From Sporosarcina sp. (lineage in GTDB: Bacteria; Bacillota; Bacilli; Bacillales_A; Planococcaceae): a stretch of 64,000 bases of DNA. Positions 10,452 through 19,947 of this stretch are shown here, piece by piece. The notes under the pieces are model-generated. The model searched no databases, was not told the origin of the DNA, and saw only the letters and a list, made by a program, of their open reading frames with translations. Each line of letters opens with the position of its first letter. Within the stretch, counting starts at the first letter, position 1. The translations under genes were made by a program, and so were the position numbers. The stretch spans positions 28,846-92,845 of the forward strand of contig JARIDO010000020.1 in NCBI GenBank assembly GCA_029263895.1, in the 5' to 3' direction.

Positions 10452-10963
10452 AAAAAGAGATACTCCTTGTGGATGGCTACAATATCATAGGTGCTTGGGA
10501 AGATTTAAGACAAATAAAACAAGACCGTTTAGCGGATGCACGTGATTATTTAATTGAACGGATGGCTGAATATAAAGCACACAAAGGTTGGCGAGTTATA
10601 ATTGTTTTTGATGCACATCTTATCCCGGGGGTAGAAAAGAAAAAGATTCTATATGATGTTGAAGTCTTATTCACAAAAGAAAACGAAACAGCAGATGAAC
10701 GCATTGAAAAGTTAGTTTCTGAACTAAATAGCCGCAGTACACAAATACATGTAGCGACTTCGGATATGACTGAACAATGGGTTGTTTTTGCGCAGGGGGC
10801 ATTAAGAAAATCAGCAAGAGAACTTCAAATAGAAATGCTTGAGGTAGACAGATTAATATCTTCGAATGTGAAGTCCATTCAAAATAATCGCCCATTGTCT
10901 AAAATAACGTTAAGTGATGAAATGACAGAAATATTCGAAAAGTGGCGACGTGGAACAAAATGA
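10448..10963 (+). CDS. rae1: NYN/PIN-like ribosome-associated endoribonuclease Rae1 (YacP)
   Basis: Orthologue of B. subtilis YacP, known as Rae1, which cuts mRNA in the ribosomal A site. 171 residues. The NYN-domain acidic positions are visible: LLVDGYNIIGAW at the N-terminus, VIIVFDAH near residue 57, and HVATSDMTEQ near residue 98. Its ATG overlaps the rlmB TGA by four bases. Identification rests on gene order and these motifs. Confidence 0.9.
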   Translation: MKKEILLVDGYNIIGAWEDLRQIKQDRLADARDYLIERMAEYKAHKGWRVIIVFDAHLIPGVEKKKILYDVEVLFTKENETADERIEKLVSELNSRSTQIHVATSDMTEQWVVFAQGALRKSARELQIEMLEVDRLISSNVKSIQNNRPLSKITLSDEMTEIFEKWRRGTK

Positions 10964-10967
10964 ACGG

Positions 10968-10997
10968 TTGACTCGAAAAAATCTCATGATGTATACT
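10968..10997 (+). promoter_or_regulatory. Probable sigma-A promoter of sigH
   Basis: TTGACT (10968-10973), 18-base spacer, TATACT (10992-10997) about 35 bases before the sigH start region. Confidence 0.7.
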
Positions 10998-11034
10998 TGT
11001 CATATCATGGAAACAACGAACCGGGGTGGTCTAT

Positions 11035-11685
11035 TTGGTGGGGAAGACATACGTTGCAAACGACAAATCCGATTTCGTAGGATTATCTGATGGTGACATT
11101 ATCGCTATCATTCATGAGGGAAATACGGATGCTCTTGATTATCTCATTACCAAATACCAATCATTTGTACGTCTGAAAGCTAGATCTTACTTCCTAATTG
11201 GAGGAGATCGAGAAGATATTATTCAAGAAGGAATGGTAGGTCTCTATAAAGCGATACGTGATTATAGAGTGGACAGACTCAGCTCATTTAAAGCTTTTGC
11301 TGAGCTGTGTATTACGAGACAAATTATAACAGCCATTAAAACAGCTACGCGTCAAAAACACATTCCGCTTAATACATCAATATCGTTGGATAAGCCCGTA
11401 TATGATGAAGAATCAGATCGGACATTACTCGATGTAATTGCGGGTCCAATTCTGGATGACCCGGAAGATTTAATGATTCACAAAGAAAACTTTAGCCAAA
11501 TGGAAGTGGAAATGAATAAAGTTTTAAGTGGTCTGGAAAAGCAAGTACTAGCACTTTATCTAGAAGGTCAATCGTATCAAGAAATATCTGAAGAGCTTAA
11601 CAGACAAGTGAAATCAGTGGATAACGCACTCCAACGTATTAAACGAAAGCTAGAGCGTTATATGCAGGTAGATGCCGTTCTTTAA
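11035..11685 (+). CDS. sigH: RNA polymerase sigma factor SigH
   Basis: Sigma-70 family factor that in Bacillus directs early sporulation and stationary-phase genes. About 216 residues. Region 2 is nearly canonical (YLITKYQSFVRLKARSYFL; GDREDIIQEGMVGLYKAIRDY), followed by FKAFAELCITRQIITAIK, and region 4 has the helix-turn-helix GQSYQEISEELNRQVKSVDN. The start is uncertain: the ribosome site GGGGTGG (11023-11029) best serves TTG 11035 or GTG 11038; the frame also opens with GTG 11026, which lies inside that site. It has its own promoter. Confidence 0.95.
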   Translation: MVGKTYVANDKSDFVGLSDGDIIAIIHEGNTDALDYLITKYQSFVRLKARSYFLIGGDREDIIQEGMVGLYKAIRDYRVDRLSSFKAFAELCITRQIITAIKTATRQKHIPLNTSISLDKPVYDEESDRTLLDVIAGPILDDPEDLMIHKENFSQMEVEMNKVLSGLEKQVLALYLEGQSYQEISEELNRQVKSVDNALQRIKRKLERYMQVDAVL

Positions 11686-11703
11686 CAGTGCGTTCGCGCG
11701 TTA

Positions 11704-11732
11704 TTGACATCACATTGATGGAATGGTACTCT
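11704..11732 (+). promoter_or_regulatory. Possible promoter of rpmG-secE
   Basis: Perfect TTGACA (11704-11709) with a weak TACTCT box (11727-11732) at 17-base spacing, 34 bases before rpmG. Confidence 0.5.
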
Positions 11733-11765
11733 TTAGCAAGACTATGGATTTTATAGGGTGAGATA

Positions 11766-11915
11766 ATGGGTAAAAAGATTTGTTTGAGCTGTGCTATTTG
11801 CGGTTCGAGGAATTATTCTGTACCAGCGCGTGGCGATCAGTCAGAAGAACGTTTGACACTCAATAAATTTTGCAGTCATTGTAATAAGCATACAATGCAT
11901 AAGCAGACTGCATAA
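11766..11915 (+). CDS. rpmG: Ribosomal protein L33, zinc-binding type
   Basis: 49-residue large-subunit protein. Two CxxC pairs are present (CAIC at residues 9-12, CSHC near 36-39), so this is the zinc-containing paralogue; a further Cys at residue 6 is not part of the usual pattern. Ribosome site AGGGTGAG precedes ATG. The position before secE-nusG matches Bacillus, where this L33 copy sits between sigH and secE. Confidence 0.93.
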   Translation: MGKKICLSCAICGSRNYSVPARGDQSEERLTLNKFCSHCNKHTMHKQTA

Positions 11916-11958
11916 GAATATCAGTAGTATAATTTTAACTATTCGGAGGGACTTTAGA

Positions 11959-12144
11959 ATGGGTAAGATAAGCGCCTTTTTGAAAAATGTCGTCTCAGAA
12001 ATGAGAAAAGTAAGTTGGCCGAAACGAAAAGAGTTAACACGTTACACGATTGTTGTTCTTTCGACTGTCGCTTTTATGGCGATATACTTCGGATTGGTCG
12101 ATTTGGGTATTTCGCGAATCATGGAATGGTACGTTGCACTTTAA
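11959..12144 (+). CDS. secE: Preprotein translocase subunit SecE
   Basis: Short single-span SecE of Gram-positive type: 61 residues. The cytoplasmic amphipathic motif EMRKVSWPKRKEL (residues 14-26) precedes one transmembrane helix (about 30-52). It stabilises SecY, encoded at 39345. A short terminator-like hairpin follows, yet nusG is probably still partly cotranscribed, as in related species. Confidence 0.95.
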   Translation: MGKISAFLKNVVSEMRKVSWPKRKELTRYTIVVLSTVAFMAIYFGLVDLGISRIMEWYVAL

Positions 12145-12177
12145 TAAAGGTATATGAATAGTTACGATGTGAAATAG

Positions 12178-12206
12178 CCCGTCTATCAGGTTGAACGGGT
12201 TTTTTA
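12178..12206 (+). terminator. Terminator or attenuator between secE and nusG
   Basis: Five-base stem CCCGT/ACGGG with a loop of 12 bases followed by seven T residues. The stem is short, so partial readthrough is likely. Confidence 0.6.
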
Positions 12207-12273
12207 AATTGCATAAGCTCTATTTGTTATAACGAAACAATAAAGGAGGGACGGACGTACAGTCCTCATTATT

Positions 12274-12813
12274 ATGGATATGGAGAAAAATTGGTATGTC
12301 GTTCACACGTATTCAGGTTACGAAAACAAGGTAAAAGCTAATCTAGAAAAACGTGTAGAAACGATGGGGATGTCGGATAAGATTTTCCGTGTCATCATTC
12401 CGGAAGAAGAAGAAACGGATTTCAAAGAAGGTAAGAAAAAAGTTGTTATGCGGAAAACGTTTCCTGGATACGTCCTTGTCGAAATCATTATGACAGACGA
12501 TTCTTGGTATGTTGTTCGGAATACACCGGGAGTAACAGGTTTCATAGGATCTTCTGGTGGAGGTGCTAAACCAACTCCATTACTTCCAGAAGAAGTTGAA
12601 TTCATCCTTAAACAAATGGGTGTTAAGGAACGTAAAACAGAAATGGATATTGAATTGGGCGAAATGGTTCAAGTACTTGAAGGTCCATTTGCTCATTTCC
12701 AAGGTAAAGTCGAAGAGATTGACGAAGACAAAGGGAAGATTAAAGTTACTGTGGACATGTTTGGTCGCGAAACCAAAATGGAACTAGACTATTCGCAAAT
12801 TGAGAAGTTATAA
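12274..12813 (+). CDS. nusG: Transcription elongation and antitermination factor NusG
   Basis: Binds RNA polymerase and modulates pausing and termination. 179 residues: NGN domain (KNWYVVHTYSGYENKVKANL at the N-terminus) and C-terminal KOW domain (EGPFAHFQGKVEEIDEDKG, near residue 134). ATG 12274 is the only reasonable start by family comparison (an in-frame ATG two codons later is possible). The good ribosome site AAGGAGGG (12243-12250) is 23 bases away, unusually far; a small hairpin in between could shorten the distance (see findings). rplK follows from its own promoter. Confidence 0.96.
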   Translation: MDMEKNWYVVHTYSGYENKVKANLEKRVETMGMSDKIFRVIIPEEEETDFKEGKKKVVMRKTFPGYVLVEIIMTDDSWYVVRNTPGVTGFIGSSGGGAKPTPLLPEEVEFILKQMGVKERKTEMDIELGEMVQVLEGPFAHFQGKVEEIDEDKGKIKVTVDMFGRETKMELDYSQIEKL

Positions 12814-12824
12814 TCATTTTTTAC

Positions 12825-12853
12825 TTGCGTGCAGTTGAAAAAAGTGGTATCAT
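12825..12853 (+). promoter_or_regulatory. Sigma-A promoter of rplK-rplA
   Basis: TTGCGT (12825-12830), 17-base spacer, TATCAT (12848-12853). It starts a leader of about 120 bases ahead of rplK. Confidence 0.75.
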
Positions 12854-12931
12854 TTCAAAGGTCAGACTAGTAACGAGTAGTTTGTACGAATAAATCAAAA
12901 CTACCGGCGTAAGCCGGCAGGCACATATTGA

Positions 12932-12961
12932 GTGGGAGGGGCAACCCTATTACCACATCAC
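12932..12961 (+). promoter_or_regulatory. Candidate L1-binding mRNA element upstream of rplK
   Basis: GTGGGAGGGGCAACCC at 12932-12947 is followed by TTACCACATCAC. A near copy (GTGGGAGG ... TTAACACCACA) occurs upstream of rplA at 13479-13506. The two-part motif preceding both genes suggests a site for autogenous control by ribosomal protein L1; L1 control of the L11 operon is known in other bacteria. The assignment here is inference. Confidence 0.5.
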
Positions 12962-12982
12962 GGACTTAAGGAGGTGTGTCTC

Positions 12983-13408
12983 GTGGCTAAAAAAGTCATT
13001 AAAGTTGTAAAATTGCAAATTCCTGCAGGGAAAGCGAATCCGGCTCCACCAGTTGGACCGGCGTTAGGTCAAGCGGGTGTGAACATCATGGGATTCTGTA
13101 AAGAATTCAACGCGCGTACAGCTGATCAAGCAGGTCTAATTATTCCTGTTGTCATCTCTGTATTCGAAGATCGTTCATTTACATTCATTACAAAAACTCC
13201 ACCTGCAGCAACATTGCTGAAGGTTGCAGCTAATCTTCAAAAAGGTTCTGGTGAACCGAATAAAAAGAAAGTTGCTACTGTAAAACGCGATAAAGTTCGC
13301 GAAATTGCAGAAACAAAAATGGAAGACCTAAACGCAGCATCAGTTGAAGCAGCGATGGCAATGGTTGAAGGTACTGCTCGCAGTATGGGAATCACGGTCG
13401 AAGACTGA
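12983..13408 (+). CDS. rplK: Ribosomal protein L11
   Basis: 141-residue protein of the large-subunit GTPase-associated centre. The proline-rich N-terminal segment [20 protein letters not shown] and the rRNA-binding C-terminal part ([16 protein letters not shown]) are standard. Start is GTG 12983 with AAGGAGGTG at 12968-12976, giving [10 protein letters not shown]; the upstream extension to 12932 lies in the structured leader. Confidence 0.97.
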   Translation: MAKKVIKVVKLQIPAGKANPAPPVGPALGQAGVNIMGFCKEFNARTADQAGLIIPVVISVFEDRSFTFITKTPPAATLLKVAANLQKGSGEPNKKKVATVKRDKVREIAETKMEDLNAASVEAAMAMVEGTARSMGITVED

Positions 13409-13439
13409 ACTTCATAATATGACGCGATAGTTCTTTGTG

Positions 13440-13473
13440 GGGGTTGCGTTTGTTCTCTAGAGCACGCAACCCT
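13440..13473 (+). promoter_or_regulatory. Hairpin in the rplK-rplA spacer
   Basis: Near-perfect stem GGGTTGCGT/ACGCAACCC around a loop of about 14 bases, without a following T tract. Most likely a processing or stability element between the two cistrons, next to the candidate L1 site. Confidence 0.6.
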
Positions 13474-13478
13474 TATTC

Positions 13479-13506
13479 GTGGGAGGTTTAATCCGTTAAC
13501 ACCACA
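13479..13506 (+). promoter_or_regulatory. Candidate L1-binding mRNA element upstream of rplA
   Basis: GTGGGAGGTTTAATCC followed by TTAACACCACA; second copy of the motif found before rplK at 12932. It lies 19 bases before the rplA start. Regulatory role inferred from duplication and position. Confidence 0.5.
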
Positions 13507-13524
13507 AAAGAGGAGGAAATTTTA

Positions 13525-14223
13525 ATGGCTAAAAGAGGTAAAAAGTTCGTAGAAGCAAGCAAACTTATTGAGCCGATGAAAGCGTACGGTTTGAAAGAGG
13601 CAATCGAACTTGCTAAGAAAACAAGTACTGTCAATTTTGACGCATCAGTTGAAGTTGCTTTCCGTCTTGGGATTGATACACGTAAAAACGATCAACAAAT
13701 TCGTGGAGCGGTAGTACTACCAAACGGTACAGGTAAAACTCAACGTGTACTCGTTTTTGCTAAAGGTGAAAAACTTAAAGAAGCAGAAGCTGCTGGAGCA
13801 GACTATGCAGGTGACTCTGAATATATCACTAAAATCCAACAAGGATGGTTTGACTTCGATGTTATCGTAGCGACTCCTGATATGATGGGTGAAGTTGGTA
13901 AAATCGGTCGTGTACTCGGACCGAAAGGACTTATGCCGAATCCTAAAACAGGAACAGTTACATTTGATGTAACGAAAGCTGTTGAAGAGATTAAAGCTGG
14001 TAAAGTTGAATACCGTGCGGATAAGGCTGGGATTATCCACGCTCCTATCGGTAAAGTATCATTTGATGTTGCAAAACTTGAAGAAAACTTTACAACTGTT
14101 TTTGAAACAGTTCAAAAGGCAAAGCCTGCATCAGCAAAAGGTACTTACATGAAATCTGTTAATGTAACAACTACTATGGGACCGGCTGTGAAAGTTGATC
14201 CTTCAAGTGTTGACGTTAAATAA
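13525..14223 (+). CDS. rplA: Ribosomal protein L1
   Basis: 232 residues, normal length. Two-domain L1 with characteristic [20 protein letters not shown] (near residue 120) and [18 protein letters not shown]. It binds the L1 stalk of 23S rRNA and, in several bacteria, its own mRNA. ATG start with GAGGAGG upstream. The promoter of the next unit (rplJ-rplL) begins six bases after its stop. Confidence 0.97.
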   Translation: MAKRGKKFVEASKLIEPMKAYGLKEAIELAKKTSTVNFDASVEVAFRLGIDTRKNDQQIRGAVVLPNGTGKTQRVLVFAKGEKLKEAEAAGADYAGDSEYITKIQQGWFDFDVIVATPDMMGEVGKIGRVLGPKGLMPNPKTGTVTFDVTKAVEEIKAGKVEYRADKAGIIHAPIGKVSFDVAKLEENFTTVFETVQKAKPASAKGTYMKSVNVTTTMGPAVKVDPSSVDVK

Positions 14224-14228
14224 TTAAA

Positions 14229-14257
14229 TTGACATTAGGTTAATCTTTTGATAAGAT
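14229..14257 (+). promoter_or_regulatory. Sigma-A promoter of rplJ-rplL
   Basis: Consensus TTGACA (14229-14234), 17-base spacer, TAAGAT (14252-14257). Confidence 0.85.
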
Positions 14258-14263
14258 GACTTT

Positions 14264-14440
14264 TGTTATGAATAGCACCATTTGTACCGTAGACAGTAGG
14301 AGTGGCTTGCCACTTAAATTCCCTACCGAGGACAAGACGCTCTTTTAATGTAAAAGATGACGACTTTTCTGCCCTCGTAGCTACAATTTGTAGAGCGAGG
14401 GCTTTTCGTACTGGTATAAGTGACCACAAATACTATAGGA
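14264..14440 (+). ncRNA. L10 leader with attenuator
   Basis: Structured 5' region of rplJ-rplL matching the known Firmicutes L10 leader in position and character. It contains AGTAGG ... CCTACC helices (about 14296-14325), where the L10-L12 complex is expected to bind, and a terminator-like hairpin GCCCTCG ... CGAGGGC (14371-14401) ending in a short T stretch. Autogenous control by L10(L12)4 is established for this leader class; the exact pairing is inferred. Confidence 0.8.
14371..14406 (+). terminator. Attenuator hairpin of the L10 leader
   Basis: Outer stem GCCCTCG/CGAGGGC and inner stem CTACA/TGTAG, followed by CTTTTCG. Located 49 bases before rplJ. Confidence 0.75.
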
Positions 14441-14449
14441 GGTGTCCAA

Positions 14450-14950
14450 ATGAGCAAAGTGTTAGAGGCTAAACAAGCAATTGTTGGCGAAATCGCGGAT
14501 AAGTTAAAAGCATCGGCTTCAGTCGTTGTTGTAGATTACCGTGGACTAACGGTTGGTCAAGTTACAGAACTTCGTAAACAACTTCGTGATGCTGGTATTG
14601 ACTTCAAAGTTTACAAAAACTCGATGTCACGCCGTGCGACTGAAGAAGCGGGTCTTGAAGGCTTGAACGAATACCTAACTGGACCGAACGCAATTGCGTT
14701 CTCAAACGAAGATGTTGTTGCTCCTGCAAAAATCCTTAATGATTTTGCAAAAGCTAACGACAAGCTTGAAATTAAGGCAGGTATCATCGAAGGTGCAATT
14801 GCGACAGAAGCAGAAGTCAAAGCATTGGCGGAACTTCCATCACGCGATGGTCTACTTTCTATGCTACTCAGCGTACTACAAGCACCAATGCGAAACTTCG
14901 CACTTGCAACGAAAGCAGTTGCAGACCAAAAAGAAGAACAAGGCGCATAA
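14450..14950 (+). CDS. rplJ: Ribosomal protein L10
   Basis: 166 residues; anchors L7/L12 dimers on the large-subunit stalk. The family N-terminus ([19 protein letters not shown]), [20 protein letters not shown] and the C-terminal L12-binding helix are present. Start ATG 14450 follows AGGAGGTG; the frame opens 30 bases earlier inside the leader. Cotranscribed with rplL. Confidence 0.97.
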   Translation: MSKVLEAKQAIVGEIADKLKASASVVVVDYRGLTVGQVTELRKQLRDAGIDFKVYKNSMSRRATEEAGLEGLNEYLTGPNAIAFSNEDVVAPAKILNDFAKANDKLEIKAGIIEGAIATEAEVKALAELPSRDGLLSMLLSVLQAPMRNFALATKAVADQKEEQGA

Positions 14951-15017
14951 TATCGCCGTTTAACAAAAAACATGCGGGTTAATACCTGACAAAACAATTA
15001 TTTAGGAGGAACTACTA

Positions 15018-15380
15018 ATGACTAAAGAACAAATGATCGACGCGATTAAAGAAATGACAGTTCTTGAACTTAACGACCTTGTAAAAGCAATTGAAGAAGA
15101 ATTCGGCGTAACTGCTGCTGCACCTGTTGCAATGGCTGGAGCTGGAGCTGGAGCTGCGGATGCAGAAAAAACTGAATTTGATGTAATTCTTGCATCTGCT
15201 GGAGATCAAAAAATTAAAGTTATCAAAGCTGTTCGTGAAATCACTGGTCTTGGCTTGAAAGAAGCTAAAGAAGTAGTAGATAACGCACCTAAAGCAATCA
15301 AAGAAGCTGTTTCTAAAGAAGAAGCAGAAGAAATGAAAGCGAAACTTGAAGAAGTTGGCGCGTCAGTAGAAGTTAAGTAA
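15018..15380 (+). CDS. rplL: Ribosomal protein L7/L12
   Basis: 120 residues. N-terminal dimerisation domain, alanine/glycine-rich hinge (near residues 36-52; the DNA has a short GGAGCT repeat there), and the conserved C-terminal factor-binding domain ([20 protein letters not shown]). Multiple copies per ribosome recruit translation factors. Strong terminator follows. Confidence 0.98.
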   Translation: MTKEQMIDAIKEMTVLELNDLVKAIEEEFGVTAAAPVAMAGAGAGAADAEKTEFDVILASAGDQKIKVIKAVREITGLGLKEAKEVVDNAPKAIKEAVSKEEAEEMKAKLEEVGASVEVK

Positions 15381-15391
15381 TTCTAAATATT

Positions 15392-15437
15392 GGAGAAAAG
15401 CTCGTCTGAAGTTGACGGGCTTTTCTCCATTTTTTTG
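15392..15437 (+). terminator. Terminator after rplL
   Basis: Stem GGAGAAAAGC/GCTTTTCTCC extended by CGTC/GACG, then a T run at 15430-15436. Confidence 0.92.
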
Positions 15438-15472
15438 TCTTGAAATACGAGTTTTTACGGGAGGGAACGTTG

Positions 15473-16075
15473 ATGTCTGAACATTACTACACCAAGGATC
15501 CGAAAGTGAAGAGTGATCCTAAAGAATGGACTGCGACGATAAGAAGTGTAGCTTTACGCTTTAAAACCGATGCGGGTGTATTCAGTAAAGGTGAAGTGGA
15601 TTTTGGATCACGTCTACTTGCGGAAGCTTTTGTTCAACCGAAGTCTGAAGGTGCTATTTTAGATATTGGTTGTGGGTATGGACCGCTAGGTTTATCAATC
15701 GCCGCATCTTTTCCGGAACGGAAACTTCACATGGTTGATGTGAATGAACGGGCGCTAATGTTAGCAAGTTATAACGCGCAACAAAATGGAATAGAGAATG
15801 TTGAAATCTATTCAAGTGATGCGTTGTCAGGGGTAACGGAAGATGGCTTTGCAGCGATTTTAACAAATCCGCCAATCCGTGCAGGAAAAGAGACGGTGTT
15901 CGAGTTTTACGAGGGGGCGCTTTCTAAATTGAAAAGCCGAGGCGAGTTGTGGGTCGTTATCCAAAAGAAACAAGGTGCACCTTCTACGATAGACCGCCTA
16001 ATGGAAATTTTCGGTAATGTTGAAACAGTTGTAAAGAAGAAAGGTTATTTCATTTTAAAAGCTGAAAAACATTGA
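15473..16075 (+). CDS. ybxB: Class I SAM-dependent methyltransferase, RsmC-like (YbxB)
   Basis: 200 residues. Contains the SAM-binding motif LDIGCGYGPLGL (near residue 61) and the TNPPIRAGK motif (near 130), typical of N2-guanine rRNA methyltransferases such as the RsmC C-terminal domain. Start is ATG 15473 with GGGAGGG upstream. It sits between rplL and rpoB, as in B. subtilis. A 16S rRNA guanine target is plausible by family only. Confidence 0.88.
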   Translation: MSEHYYTKDPKVKSDPKEWTATIRSVALRFKTDAGVFSKGEVDFGSRLLAEAFVQPKSEGAILDIGCGYGPLGLSIAASFPERKLHMVDVNERALMLASYNAQQNGIENVEIYSSDALSGVTEDGFAAILTNPPIRAGKETVFEFYEGALSKLKSRGELWVVIQKKQGAPSTIDRLMEIFGNVETVVKKKGYFILKAEKH

Positions 16076-16100
16076 CGATACTAGGATGATGTGATAATAT
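16072..16100 (+). promoter_or_regulatory. Promoter of rpoB-rpoC
   Basis: TTGACG (16072-16077), 17-base spacer, TAATAT (16095-16100); overlaps the ybxB stop. It gives a leader of about 200 bases before rpoB. Confidence 0.7.
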
Positions 16101-16198
16101 TATAAAATGCACAAATTATTATTATGCGTTCGTATGCCCTTTTGCATGAACGGTGAGAATTTAAGGTATACTAGCGTTGTATAAAAGATTGTTAAACC

Positions 16199-16242
16199 GA
16201 AAATGAGCTTCTTGCCAGAACTCGTTTTCTTTTTGTTTTTTC
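16199..16242 (+). terminator. Attenuator-like terminator in the rpoB leader
   Basis: Stem GAAAATGAG/CTCGTTTTC (one G-U pair) around a 13-base loop, followed by TTTTTGTTTTTT. It sits between the promoter and rpoB, so it must be passed to express rpoBC. Confidence 0.8.
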
Positions 16243-16304
16243 GTTATCATACAATATTTTTATGATTTCGCAAAGAACTATTATAGTTTTGAGGGGTGAA
16301 AGAG

Positions 16305-19300
16305 TTGACAGGTAATTTAGTTCAGTATGGTCAACACCGTCAGCGTAGAAGTTTCGCACGGATCAGTGAAGTACTAGATCTGCCGAATCTAATCGAAATA
16401 CAGACGGCATCTTATGAGTGGTTCTTGGAAGAGGGATTACGGGAAATGTTCCGGGATATCTCTCCGATTCAGGATTTCACGGGGAATCTCTCGTTGGAGT
16501 TCGTTGATTACCAATTAGCGGACCCTAAGTATCCAGTTGATGAATCGAAAGAACGAGATGTGACATATGCAGCACCATTACGCGTAAAAGTGCGTCTCCA
16601 TAACAAAGAGACGGAAGAAGTGAAAGAACAAGACGTTTTCATGGGAGACTTCCCGTTGATGACAGAGAACGGTACATTTATTATAAACGGAGCTGAACGC
16701 GTAATTGTATCTCAGCTTGTTCGATCACCGAGTGTTTATTACCATGATAAAACGGACAAAAACGGGAAGCGTGGATTTGGCGCTACCGTCATTCCGAATC
16801 GTGGAGCTTGGCTAGAATATGAAACAGATGCAAAAGATGTTGTTCATGTGCGTATAGACCGCACGCGTAAGTTGCCAATCACAGTTCTTTTACGAGCTCT
16901 TGGGTTCTCATCTGATCAAGAAATCATTGATTTAATCGGTGATAATGAGTTCTTACGTAACACGTTAGAGAAGGACAATACTGAGAATTCTGAGAAGGCC
17001 CTTCTTGAAATCTATGAGCGCCTTCGTCCGGGTGAACCTCCAACGCTTGATAGTGCTAAAAATCTTTTATTCTCACGTTTCTTTGATGCGAAACGCTATG
17101 ATCTCGCAAATGTTGGACGTTATAAAATGAATAAGAAATTGCATGTTCAAAACCGCTTGTTTAACCAAACAGTTGCAGAAACATTGGTTGATCCTGAAAC
17201 AGGAGAAGTTCTGTTAGAGAAAGATCAACTAATCGATCGTAGAACGTTGGATCGTTTACTACCTCATTTAGAAAAAGGGATTGGATTTGAAGAGATTACT
17301 CACGCAAGTGGAGTTCTTGACGAGCCGATTACGATTCAGTCTGTTAAAATCTATTCACCGAAAAACGACGAGAAGGAAGTAATTAATGTTATTTCTAATG
17401 CGTATGTCGATGATTCAATTAAGCATGTAACTCCTGCTGACATCGTTGCGTCTATCAGTTATTTCTTTAACCTTTTACATGGTGTTGGAAATACAGATGA
17501 TATCGACCATTTAGGAAATCGTAGATTGCGTTCTGTTGGTGAACTTTTACAAAACCAATTCCGCATTGGATTATCACGTATGGAACGTGTTGTTAAAGAA
17601 CGTATGTCGATAAATGATACTCAAGCTATTGTTCCGCAACAGCTCATCAATATACGCCCAGTTATTGCTTCTATTAAAGAGTTCTTTGGTAGTTCGCAAT
17701 TATCGCAATTTATGGATCAGACGAATCCGCTCGCGGAATTAACACATAAACGTAGATTGTCTGCGCTTGGACCTGGTGGTTTGACGCGAGAACGTGCAGG
17801 GATGGAAGTTCGTGACGTTCACTACTCTCACTATGGTCGTATGTGTCCGATTGAAACGCCAGAGGGCCCAAATATTGGACTTATAAACTCTTTGTCATCG
17901 TTTGCGAAGGTAAATCAATTCGGATTCATAGAAACGCCTTATCGTAAAGTTGATCCAACTACTGGTAGAGTGACTGAACAAATTGATTACCTAACAGCTG
18001 ATATAGAAGATAACTATGTAGTTGCGCAAGCGAATGCAATCCTATCAGAAGACGGTTCGTTCGTTAGTGATATGGTTGTCGGCCGTTTCCAAGGTGATAA
18101 CACTGTGTTCAAGAGAGAACAAATTGACTATATGGATGTATCGCCGAAACAAGTTGTATCGGCAGCGACGGCTTGTATTCCATTCTTGGAAAACGATGAC
18201 TCGAACCGTGCCCTCATGGGAGCGAACATGCAACGTCAAGCAGTACCTCTTTTAAATCCTGAAGCGCCGTTTGTTGGTACAGGTATGGAGCATGTGTCAG
18301 CACGAGATTCAGGCGCGGCAGTAACTGCTAAGTTTGATGGTATTGTTGAACACGTTGAAGCGAAAGAAATACGTGTTCGTCGAGTTGAAACAGTGGATGG
18401 AAAAGAAGTAAATGGGGATCAAACTATTTACAAACTTTCAAACTTCATTCGTTCGAACCAAGGAACTTGCTACAACCAACGACCAATTGTTAGTGTTGGA
18501 GATCGCGTTAAGCCACGTGATATCTTGGCGGATGGACCTTCAATGGAGCAAGGAGAGCTAGCTCTTGGACGTAACGTTTTAACAGCATTCATGACATGGG
18601 ATGGTTATAACTATGAAGATGCCATTATTATGAGTGAACGTCTTGTGAAAGATGATGTATTTACATCGGTTCATATCGAGGAATACGAATCAGAAGCAAG
18701 AGACACCAAACTTGGACCAGAAGAAATAACGCGTGATATTCCTAACGTTGGTGAAGATGCGCTACGCAATCTTGATGACCGCGGAATCATCCGTATTGGT
18801 GCCGAAGTGCATGATGGCGATATTCTTGTTGGGAAAGTTACGCCAAAAGGTGTAACTGAACTAACTGCGGAAGAACGTCTACTGCATGCTATCTTTGGAG
18901 AAAAAGCGCGTGAAGTTCGAGATACTTCTTTACGTGTACCACATGGTGCAGGTGGAATTGTTCTAGATGTGAAAGTCTTTAATCGCGAAGATGGCGATGA
19001 GTTACCACCGGGTGTAAACCAACTGGTACGAGCTTATATCGTTCAAAAACGTAAAATTTCCGTTGGAGATAAAATGGCGGGACGCCATGGTAATAAAGGG
19101 GTTATATCCCGTATTTTACCTGAGTCTGATATGCCATACCTTCCAGACGGAACACCGATTGATGTCATGCTAAACCCACTGGGTGTTCCTTCACGTATGA
19201 ATATCGGACAGGTACTTGAGATGCACTTAGGAATGGCTGCACGAAGTCTAGGTGTTCATATGGCTTCTCCAGTATTTGATGGTGCTAACGAGCAAGATGT

Positions 19301-19838
19301 TTGGGAGACGATGGAAGAAGCAGGAATGGACCGCGATGGAAAAACTGTTTTATATGATGGTCGTTCTGGTGAAGCTTTCGACAATCGTGTTTCTGTAGGT
19401 GTCATGTACTTGATTAAACTTGCGCACATGGTTGACGATAAGTTGCACGCCCGTTCAACAGGGCCTTACTCACTAGTTACGCAACAACCACTTGGTGGTA
19501 AAGCACAATTTGGTGGACAACGTTTCGGAGAAATGGAAGTATGGGCACTTGAGGCATATGGTGCAGCTTACACACTTCAAGAAATCCTTACCGTGAAGTC
19601 TGATGACGTTGTAGGACGTGTTAAAACGTATGAAGCAATCGTTAAAGGCGAAAGTGTTCCCCAACCAGGAGTTCCAGAGTCATTTAAAGTATTGATAAAA
19701 GAACTTCAAAGTCTTGGATTGGACGTTAAGATGTTATCACTTGACCTAGAAGAAATTGAACTTCGTGATTTAGATGATGACGATGATATGCAACCAACAG
19801 ATGCATTGAATCTTATAAAAGAAGATCAGACTGTTTGA
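16305..19838 (+). CDS. rpoB: RNA polymerase beta subunit
   Basis: 1177 residues, catalytic core subunit. The rifampicin-pocket region ([20 protein letters not shown] then [13 protein letters not shown]) has the residues normal for sensitive enzymes (Q, D, H, S). Also intact: [16 protein letters not shown], the active-site region [18 protein letters not shown], and the C-terminal [20 protein letters not shown]. Start is TTG 16305 (MTGNLVQYG), 9 bases after GAGGGG; the GTG at 16296 lies in that site. The C-terminal tail is acidic. Confidence 0.97.
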   Translation: MTGNLVQYGQHRQRRSFARISEVLDLPNLIEIQTASYEWFLEEGLREMFRDISPIQDFTGNLSLEFVDYQLADPKYPVDESKERDVTYAAPLRVKVRLHNKETEEVKEQDVFMGDFPLMTENGTFIINGAERVIVSQLVRSPSVYYHDKTDKNGKRGFGATVIPNRGAWLEYETDAKDVVHVRIDRTRKLPITVLLRALGFSSDQEIIDLIGDNEFLRNTLEKDNTENSEKALLEIYERLRPGEPPTLDSAKNLLFSRFFDAKRYDLANVGRYKMNKKLHVQNRLFNQTVAETLVDPETGEVLLEKDQLIDRRTLDRLLPHLEKGIGFEEITHASGVLDEPITIQSVKIYSPKNDEKEVINVISNAYVDDSIKHVTPADIVASISYFFNLLHGVGNTDDIDHLGNRRLRSVGELLQNQFRIGLSRMERVVKERMSINDTQAIVPQQLINIRPVIASIKEFFGSSQLSQFMDQTNPLAELTHKRRLSALGPGGLTRERAGMEVRDVHYSHYGRMCPIETPEGPNIGLINSLSSFAKVNQFGFIETPYRKVDPTTGRVTEQIDYLTADIEDNYVVAQANAILSEDGSFVSDMVVGRFQGDNTVFKREQIDYMDVSPKQVVSAATACIPFLENDDSNRALMGANMQRQAVPLLNPEAPFVGTGMEHVSARDSGAAVTAKFDGIVEHVEAKEIRVRRVETVDGKEVNGDQTIYKLSNFIRSNQGTCYNQRPIVSVGDRVKPRDILADGPSMEQGELALGRNVLTAFMTWDGYNYEDAIIMSERLVKDDVFTSVHIEEYESEARDTKLGPEEITRDIPNVGEDALRNLDDRGIIRIGAEVHDGDILVGKVTPKGVTELTAEERLLHAIFGEKAREVRDTSLRVPHGAGGIVLDVKVFNREDGDELPPGVNQLVRAYIVQKRKISVGDKMAGRHGNKGVISRILPESDMPYLPDGTPIDVMLNPLGVPSRMNIGQVLEMHLGMAARSLGVHMASPVFDGANEQDVWETMEEAGMDRDGKTVLYDGRSGEAFDNRVSVGVMYLIKLAHMVDDKLHARSTGPYSLVTQQPLGGKAQFGGQRFGEMEVWALEAYGAAYTLQEILTVKSDDVVGRVKTYEAIVKGESVPQPGVPESFKVLIKELQSLGLDVKMLSLDLEEIELRDLDDDDDMQPTDALNLIKEDQTV

Positions 19839-19947
19839 TTTGTCAGTTGAAGGAGGAACTGCACGTTTCTCCTTCAATTTATGGGTATAGTGCAAAACTG
19901 CTCGGAAAAGCCAATTGCAGCGATAAGATTAAAGGGAGGTACGCCCC

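Noticed and set aside
15135..15160. Tandem GGAGCT repeat
   Set aside because: It encodes the Ala/Gly hinge of L7/L12, a normal feature of the protein.
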